NCBI GenBank assembly: GCA_012517235.1
Contig: JAAYVI010000054.1
Location: 1 to 44,714 of the forward strand
Reading direction: 5' to 3'
DNA: 44,714 bases
Origin: Elusimicrobiota bacterium
GTDB taxonomy: Bacteria > Elusimicrobiota > Elusimicrobia > Elusimicrobiales > UBA9959
Notes under the pieces: generated by a model
Databases searched by the model: none
The model's input: the letters and a program-made list of their open reading frames with translations, nothing else
What the model was told of the DNA's origin: nothing
Part shown: positions 40,363 to 44,714 of the stretch, one piece after another
Position numbering within the stretch: the first letter of the stretch is position 1
How the letters are laid out: each line of letters starts with the position of its first letter
Made by a program: the position numbers and the translations under genes

Positions 40363-40779
40363 TTAGTTTATTTTTATGCTTTTATTTTCGCCCGGATTCT
40401 TTTTGGGCAAAACTATTTTAAGTATCCCGTCTTTATAAGACGCTTTCGCTTTTTGAGAGATTACTTCCGCGGGAAGAGGAAGGGTTCTCGAAAAGAAACC
40501 GCAGGAGCTTTCTCTTAAAAAATATCCGTTTTTTCCTTTTTCTTCTCTTTCTTGTTTTTTTTCGAAAGAGATTTTTATCGAATTTCCTATTACTTCGGCT
40601 TTTATGTCTTTTTTATCCGCTCCCGGTATTTCGGCTTTTACGGTTACCTCTTTTTCGTCTTGCGATATGTCGGTCTTAAAAGCCGATTTCGAGGAATTCG
40701 CCGGAAAAAAACCGTCCTCGAAAAAGGACTCTATTTCTTTTCCGAGATTTACCGAGGGGAAAAGATCTTTGGTTTTCAT
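40363..40779 (-). CDS. Small heat shock protein (Hsp20), copy 1
   Basis: Alpha-crystallin-domain chaperone, 138 residues. It has FKTDISQDEKEVTVKAEIPGADKKDIKAEVIGNSIKISFEKK, then a SFSRTLPLP-like segment (GFFSRTLPLPAEV) and YKDGILKIVLPKKN, with a C-terminal IKIN anchor. I start at ATG 40779, which follows GGAGGG; the longer open frame to 40872 would run through the promoter. Confidence 0.95.
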   Translation of the reverse strand: MKTKDLFPSVNLGKEIESFFEDGFFPANSSKSAFKTDISQDEKEVTVKAEIPGADKKDIKAEVIGNSIKISFEKKQEREEKGKNGYFLRESSCGFFSRTLPLPAEVISQKAKASYKDGILKIVLPKKNPGENKSIKIN

Positions 40780-40833
40780 ATGCCCTCCTTTGAACTCCTT
40801 TTTTGGCGGTCTTTGATTTAGACCGCTAATTAA

Positions 40834-40872
40834 AGTATAGCAGAGTTGGCAGTTATTTGTCAAGATTGCCAA
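40834..40872 (-). promoter_or_regulatory. hsp20 promoter with overlapping inverted repeat
   Basis: Read leftward: TTGACA (40863-40858), 18-nt spacer, TATACT (40839-40834). The arms TTGGCA (40846-40851) and TGCCAA (40867-40872) are 21 bp centre to centre and span the -35 and spacer, which is a likely repressor operator. It is not the CIRCE sequence. Confidence 0.65.
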
Positions 40873-40921
40873 TTATCTTTTTCTTTAAAAGAAATTTTCT
40901 TTTTGCTATCATATCTCTGTT

Positions 40922-41299
40922 ATGCACGAATGGGCTCTGGCGGAATCGGTCGTTAAGACCTTAAAAAACAGAAAGAAAACAGTATTCGAAGCCGAAGTTA
41001 TTTTCGGAACTCTTCAGGACATAGACGAAGAAATATTTACTTTCGCTTTGAAAGAAATTTTAAATCAGGAAGATTTCAAAGTAAAAATTAAAATTACCAA
41101 AGAAGACGCCGTTTTTGAATGCCTTTCGTGCGGAAAGATATTCGATTTAAAAGAAGGAACGAAAGACGAAATCGAAAAAGAAAATATTCATTTTTTACCG
41201 GAAATGGCAAAAGTTTTTTTGAAATGTCCTTCGTGCAAAGCCAAAGATTTCGAAATAAAGAAAGGAAGGGGTTTGTCGCTTAAATTAAAGGAAAAGTAA
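40922..41299 (+). CDS. hypA: Hydrogenase nickel incorporation protein HypA
   Basis: Nickel metallochaperone for [NiFe] hydrogenase, 125 residues. MHEWALAESVV at the N-terminus carries the nickel-binding His2. The zinc site is formed by CLSCG and CPSCKA. TATCAT at 40907-40912 predicts a leader of only a few bases, and no Shine-Dalgarno is evident. It is followed after one base by a MinD/Mrp-like ATPase gene, as in archaea that use an ATPase form of HypB. Confidence 0.95.
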   Translation: MHEWALAESVVKTLKNRKKTVFEAEVIFGTLQDIDEEIFTFALKEILNQEDFKVKIKITKEDAVFECLSCGKIFDLKEGTKDEIEKENIHFLPEMAKVFLKCPSCKAKDFEIKKGRGLSLKLKEK

Positions 41300-41300
41300 A

Positions 41301-42014
41301 ATGAATATAATAGATCCCAGGCCTTCGGTAATATCTCAAAGATTTTCTCAAGTCAAAAATATAATAGCCGTTACGGGGTTTAAAGGCGGAGTGGGAAAAA
41401 GCGGAGTATCTTGCGCTCTGGCTTTGGCATTGACGGAAAAAGGATTTAAGACGGGGCTTTTCGATTTGGATTTTTCCGGAGCCAGCGATCATCTGATACT
41501 CGGAAGCGGTAAAGTTTTTCCCAGAGAAGAAAAAGGTCTTTTGCCGCCCTATGTTCACGGAATAAAATTTATGACCGCCTCTTATTTTTCTTCGGATAAG
41601 GCCATAGCTTTGAGAGGCTCTTCCGTGTCTTCGGCGATAAAAGAGCTTTTTACCGTAACTATTTGGGGAGAATTGGATTATTTGATATTTGACATGCCCC
41701 CGGGAGTGGGAGATGCGGCTTTTGAGGTGATGAATTTAATACCTTCGGCTATTATACTGCCGGTACAAACTCCTTGTTCTCTTTCGGCCAAGGTTATGGA
41801 AAGATCTTTGGAAATATACAAGGAAGGAAAATTTAAAGTCTTGAAAACGGTTCAAAATATGGCCGTTTCCAAGGAGAAAGGATTTTATCATCAAATTTTT
41901 TACGATAAGAAATGGCCCAAGGCCGCGGGAAAAGCCGATAAATTGATAAAGACTTCTTTTTATGCCGATACTTTCGGCCTGGCCGGAAAACTTGTCAAAG
42001 AAAGTTCTCTTTAA
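41301..42014 (+). CDS. MinD/Mrp-type ATPase, probable HypB-like nickel insertion ATPase
   Basis: SIMIBI-class ATPase, 237 residues. The deviant Walker A is GFKGGVGKSGVSCALA, with FDLDFSGASDHLIL following and the Walker B/hydrophobic LIFDMPPGVGDAAFEV. QTPCSLSAKVMERSLEIYK resembles Mrp proteins, but it is shorter than typical Mrp (about 350) and lacks the CxxC Fe-S motif. Directly behind hypA, it matches the arrangement in Thermococcales, where a Mrp/MinD-type ATPase acts as HypB with HypA. That role is inference; an Fe-S carrier function is the alternative. A cobalamin riboswitch follows. Confidence 0.85.
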   Translation: MNIIDPRPSVISQRFSQVKNIIAVTGFKGGVGKSGVSCALALALTEKGFKTGLFDLDFSGASDHLILGSGKVFPREEKGLLPPYVHGIKFMTASYFSSDKAIALRGSSVSSAIKELFTVTIWGELDYLIFDMPPGVGDAAFEVMNLIPSAIILPVQTPCSLSAKVMERSLEIYKEGKFKVLKTVQNMAVSKEKGFYHQIFYDKKWPKAAGKADKLIKTSFYADTFGLAGKLVKESSL

Positions 42015-42019
42015 AAATC

Positions 42020-42112
42020 ATAAGCGCAAAGGAAGCCCGTGAAATACGGGCGCTGCCCCGCAACGGTGATTAAGACTTTAAATGTTTTATAAGCCCGGTC
42101 TATTGCGCAAAC
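42020..42112 (+). promoter_or_regulatory. Cobalamin (adenosyl-/B12) riboswitch
   Basis: The hallmarks are present: AAAGGAAGCCCGTG, a hairpin GCCCGT/ACGGGC, the B12-box region GCTGCCCCGCAACGG, ATAAGCCCGG, and a closing P1 stem GCGCA (42024-42028) with TGCGC (42104-42108). Downstream, ACCTTC/GAAGGT (42111-42129) and a CTCCC facing the GAGGGGG ribosome site suggest translational control of btuF. Confidence 0.95.
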
Positions 42113-42145
42113 CTTCGCCGAAAGAAGGTCTCCCGAGGGGGAATA

Positions 42146-42934
42146 ATGAAAAAAATAATCGTTTGTTTATTATTTCTTTTACCTTTAAAACTTCAAGCTC
42201 TGAAAATTGCGGCTTTAATGCCTTCTCACGCCGAAATAATATGTTCTATCGGCATGTGCGGCGATTTGATCGCGGTAGGTTCCTATTGCGATTGGCCGAA
42301 AGAGTTAGAATCAAAACCGAAAGCCGGAGATTATTTTAAGCCGGATTTGGAAAAATTATACTCCTTAAAACCGGATTTGGTTTTTTTACCCGTGTCTTTA
42401 AATTCTACAGCGGCTTCGGATTTGAAAAAAATCGGATTAAAAGTAATAGAAATAGAGCCGGAAAAAAATATAGGGGATATTTGTTTTACGGCCAAAAAAA
42501 TAGCTTCTTATGCCGGACGCGATAGAGAGGCCGAAAAATTTTGTTTAAAATTGAACTTGGAAATTTCCAAATTCAAACCTAAAAAACGCAAAAAGATTTT
42601 CTATGAGATAGATTCCGGATTTTGGACGGCCGGAGGCGAATCTTTTTTAAGCGATGTTTTGTCCAAAGCCGGCGGACGCAATATATTCGAAGCCCGAAAA
42701 GAAAATTACTTTAAAGTCTCCTGGGAAACCGTAATAAAAGAAAATCCGGACATAATAATTTCCAATTATTCCAAGCCGGAATATTTTTATTCTTTGCCTT
42801 TGGCCGATAAAGTTTCGGCCGTGAAAAATAAAAAAGTTTTTCTGCTTGAAAAAAATCACAGAGACATATTGGTGAGACCGGGGCCGAGAATACCTCGGGC
42901 CGTAAAAAAACTTTCGGAAATGATCGATGAATAA
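42146..42934 (+). CDS. btuF: Vitamin B12 ABC transporter, substrate-binding protein
   Basis: Periplasmic cobalamin-binding protein, 262 residues, with a signal peptide (KKIIVCLLFLLPLKLQA). It is a class III binding fold: IAALMPSHAEIICSIGMCGDLIAVGSYCDWP, then LEKLYSLKPDLVF and a long helix; the second lobe has SFLSDVLSKAGGRNIF and VIKENPDIIIS. No lipobox cysteine is visible at the signal cleavage site, so it is probably soluble. It is the first gene under the cobalamin riboswitch. Confidence 0.93.
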   Translation: MKKIIVCLLFLLPLKLQALKIAALMPSHAEIICSIGMCGDLIAVGSYCDWPKELESKPKAGDYFKPDLEKLYSLKPDLVFLPVSLNSTAASDLKKIGLKVIEIEPEKNIGDICFTAKKIASYAGRDREAEKFCLKLNLEISKFKPKKRKKIFYEIDSGFWTAGGESFLSDVLSKAGGRNIFEARKENYFKVSWETVIKENPDIIISNYSKPEYFYSLPLADKVSAVKNKKVFLLEKNHRDILVRPGPRIPRAVKKLSEMIDE

Positions 42935-43838
42935 AATTAAAATTTTACTTTTGATTTTGTTTTGCTGTCTGTCTTTTTTCTTTGCCGTTATTTTTCCGCC
43001 GGCTTCTTTAGATATACTTTTAAATTTGAGATTATCGAGAGCTTTTCAGGGTTTTTTTACGGGTTTTTCATTGTCTTTATCCGCCGCGGTTTTGCAGGGA
43101 GTTCTTAAAAATCCGCTTGCCGATCCTTTTATAATAGGAGTTTCCGGCGGAGCTATGCTTTTTCTTTTGATAGCAAAATTTTTGAATATTTCGGACATAT
43201 ATTTTTTTCCGGCTTTGGGAGGCCTGGCGGCGTCTTATTTTTCTTACGCTCTGGCAAAAAGATTCTCATGGGCGTCTAATTCCGGCATATTGCTTGCCGG
43301 AATAGCGGTTAACGCTTTTATAACCGCTTTGATAACGATGTTTGTTATCTTTAGAAAAGACGATCTTATATATTTTTTTCATTTTTCTTTCGGTAATTTA
43401 AGCGGAGTAAATCATAAGGAAATATTTTTATTTTCCGTATTAGCAATTGTCGTATTTCTATTTGTTTTTTTAAGAAGAAAAAATTTTTCGGCTATTTCTT
43501 TCGACGAGGAAAAAGCCTCTACGATGGGGATATCTTCCGGGAAAGAAAAATTATTATTTTTCGCATTGGCATCCGCACTCGCTTCTTTTTCGGTGGGACT
43601 TTCGGGTTTGATCGGCTTTGCCGGACTTGTGGCCGCAAACGCGGCAAGAATGCTTTTTCCTTTTTCGACAGGATTATATCTTTTTTCTTCTTCGATTTTA
43701 GGCGCGATGTTGATACTCTTTGCCGATTGGATAGGGCGTTTTTCCGCCTCGCCCATAGAGATACCGGTCGGAGCCATTACGTCTTTTTTAGGCGCTCCTT
43801 TTTTTATCTGGCTTTTATATAAGGAAAATAAAAAATGA
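42927..43838 (+). CDS. btuC: Vitamin B12 ABC transporter, permease
   Basis: FecCD/BtuC-type permease, 303 residues with about nine hydrophobic segments. Typical stretches: LRLSRAFQGFFTGFSLSLSAAVLQGVLKNPLADPFIIGVSGGAML (the family's RLPR/NPLAxP region), the GLIGFAGLVAANAARML coupling segment, and PIEIPVGAITSFLGAPFFIWLL at the end. It overlaps btuF by 8 nt and btuD by 4 nt. Confidence 0.95.
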   Translation: MNKIKILLLILFCCLSFFFAVIFPPASLDILLNLRLSRAFQGFFTGFSLSLSAAVLQGVLKNPLADPFIIGVSGGAMLFLLIAKFLNISDIYFFPALGGLAASYFSYALAKRFSWASNSGILLAGIAVNAFITALITMFVIFRKDDLIYFFHFSFGNLSGVNHKEIFLFSVLAIVVFLFVFLRRKNFSAISFDEEKASTMGISSGKEKLLFFALASALASFSVGLSGLIGFAGLVAANAARMLFPFSTGLYLFSSSILGAMLILFADWIGRFSASPIEIPVGAITSFLGAPFFIWLLYKENKK

Positions 43839-44578
43839 ATTTTTTAAGCGTAAGCGGAATATCTTTTTCATACGGTAAAAAAGAAATCTTAAAAGATATT
43901 TCTTTTTCTTTGCCGCAAAAATCCGCTCTTTATGTTTTGGGGCCTAACGGCGGAGGAAAAACGACTTTGCTTAAAATTTTAGCCGGAATACTAAAAGAAA
44001 AAAGCGGAGATTATTTTATAGACGGAAAAAAGATATCGGATTTAACCGCGGTTAAAAAAGCCGAAAAAGCGGCTTATGTTCCAGGAGAAATAAATACGGT
44101 TTTTGATTTCTCTGTAATTCAAACCGTAATGCTTGGCAGAATAAGGTTTAAAGAATGGTGGAAGGAATTCGATAAAGAAGACAAAGACGCGGCATATGAT
44201 GCCATGAGAAAATTAAGCATAGAGAACTTAGCCGAAAAAAGCGTTAATAAAATTTCCTTGGGAGAAAAGCAGCTTGTTTTTTTGGCGCAAGCTTTGGTTC
44301 AGCAACCTTCGGTTATGATACTGGACGAGCCTTCCTCTCACCTGGATATAGACCATAAAATAAAGCTTTTCGAAGCGTTATCGGAAATGAAGAAAAACGG
44401 AATAACTATTGTTTTTTCTTCTCACGAAATAAAACCTTCTCTTTTTTATTCCGACTACTGCCTTTGCTTAAAGGAAGGAGAATTGTTCCGCTTTTGCCCG
44501 TCAAAAGAAATTACCTTCGATATTTTAGGCGAACTCTATTCTCTAAAAAATAAAAACACCTTTAAAAATTTCCTATAA
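43835..44578 (+). CDS. btuD: Vitamin B12 ABC transporter, ATPase
   Basis: Cytosolic ATP-binding subunit, 247 residues. Walker A is GPNGGGKTTLL, the signature is ISLGEKQLVFLAQAL (LGEKQ instead of LSGGQ), Walker B is VMILDEPSSHLD, and the switch His lies in VFSSHEIK. With btuF and btuC it completes the B12 importer. No TonB-dependent receptor is in the window. Confidence 0.95.
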   Translation: MNFLSVSGISFSYGKKEILKDISFSLPQKSALYVLGPNGGGKTTLLKILAGILKEKSGDYFIDGKKISDLTAVKKAEKAAYVPGEINTVFDFSVIQTVMLGRIRFKEWWKEFDKEDKDAAYDAMRKLSIENLAEKSVNKISLGEKQLVFLAQALVQQPSVMILDEPSSHLDIDHKIKLFEALSEMKKNGITIVFSSHEIKPSLFYSDYCLCLKEGELFRFCPSKEITFDILGELYSLKNKNTFKNFL

Positions 44579-44587
44579 CCAAACCGT

Positions 44588-44696
44588 TACAACCTACGAG
44601 GTTATAACAGGTTTTATCTATGAGCATCTCGTATAACCTGCGAGGTTATAACATGCGAGGGGTTATAATAAGGTATGCGAGGTTATTATAATAGGA
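44588..44696. repeat. Cluster of degenerate palindromic repeats
   Basis: Four related units share TGCGAGGTTATAA: AACCTACGAGGTT (44591-44603), the perfect palindrome TATAACCT-GCG-AGGTTATA (44632-44650), then TGCGAGGGGTTATAATAAGG and TGCGAGGTTATTATAATAGG. They start 12 nt after btuD and run to near the window end. No ORF is present. Confidence 0.75.
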
Positions 44697-44714
44697 CTTT
44701 GGGCCTAAAAAAAA

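Noticed and set aside
41301-42014. Chromosome-partition ParA
   Set aside because: No parB or parS nearby, and position directly after hypA plus the Mrp-like DMPPGVGD segment favour a metal-insertion ATPase.

Overview
The window is 44.7 kb of A+T-rich bacterial chromosome with tightly packed genes. It looks like an anaerobic or microaerophilic diderm bacterium. The support is a bidirectional-type [NiFe] hydrogenase, an outer-membrane-like beta barrel, a periplasmic Do-type protease, a WaaE-like glycosyltransferase and peptidoglycan recycling/lysis genes. I cannot name the species; an uncultivated, Elusimicrobiota-like lineage would fit the gene content, but that is only an impression. There is no rRNA, phage or CRISPR array.

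Layout. 0.2-4.2 kb: a glycolytic operon, gap - cyclic-2,3-diphosphoglycerate-synthetase-like gene - pgk - secG, ending in a perfect-stem terminator. 4.2-9.4 kb: a REP-associated tyrosine transposase (RAYT), a CNNM/CBS/PTS-EIIA fusion protein, tRNA-Leu(GAG), lysA, a zinc amidase and a glycosyltransferase. This part and the glycolytic operon are peppered with copies of a short motif, GGTGYCAGGCA, whose two arms form the terminator next to the RAYT. 9.8-14.0 kb: a leftward cluster of three GT4 glycosyltransferases and a membrane protein. 14.07-14.51 kb: tRNA-Ala(GGC) with a second copy of its 3' half and a 59-bp direct repeat. 14.6-17.5 kb: alpha-glucan phosphorylase and a cold-shock protein. 17.5-26.7 kb: a secreted protein, DUF3467, a response regulator fused to a degenerate metallo-beta-lactamase fold, rsmD, a RecB/Cas4-like nuclease, an AI-2E family permease, an orphan histidine kinase, and the operon ferritin-like - sixA - spoIID - uppP.

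26.9-31.4 kb: a four-gene sulfhydrogenase-type (group 3b-like) [NiFe] hydrogenase operon and its HycI-type maturation protease. Its nickel-insertion genes hypA and a MinD/Mrp-type ATPase (likely the ATPase version of HypB) lie at 40.9-42.0 kb. 31.4-37.5 kb: an outer membrane protein, CstA, a zinc-type CDF exporter, an APC permease, a YbaB protein and MsrA. 37.5-40.8 kb: envelope and heat stress genes (a secreted protein, htrA, two hsp20) with a structured intergenic patch. 42.0-44.6 kb: a cobalamin riboswitch and btuFCD, followed by short palindromic repeats.

Two patterns cut across the window. First, many promoter-proximal genes lack a Shine-Dalgarno sequence and instead have a -10 hexamer 5-7 nt before the ATG, which implies leaderless mRNAs; operon-internal genes mostly keep GGAGG. 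Second, the RAYT-linked motif occurs at about 19 sites in the first 9.4 kb and, by eye, not at all in the other 35 kb. All database-type statements are from memory of the families; nothing was searched.
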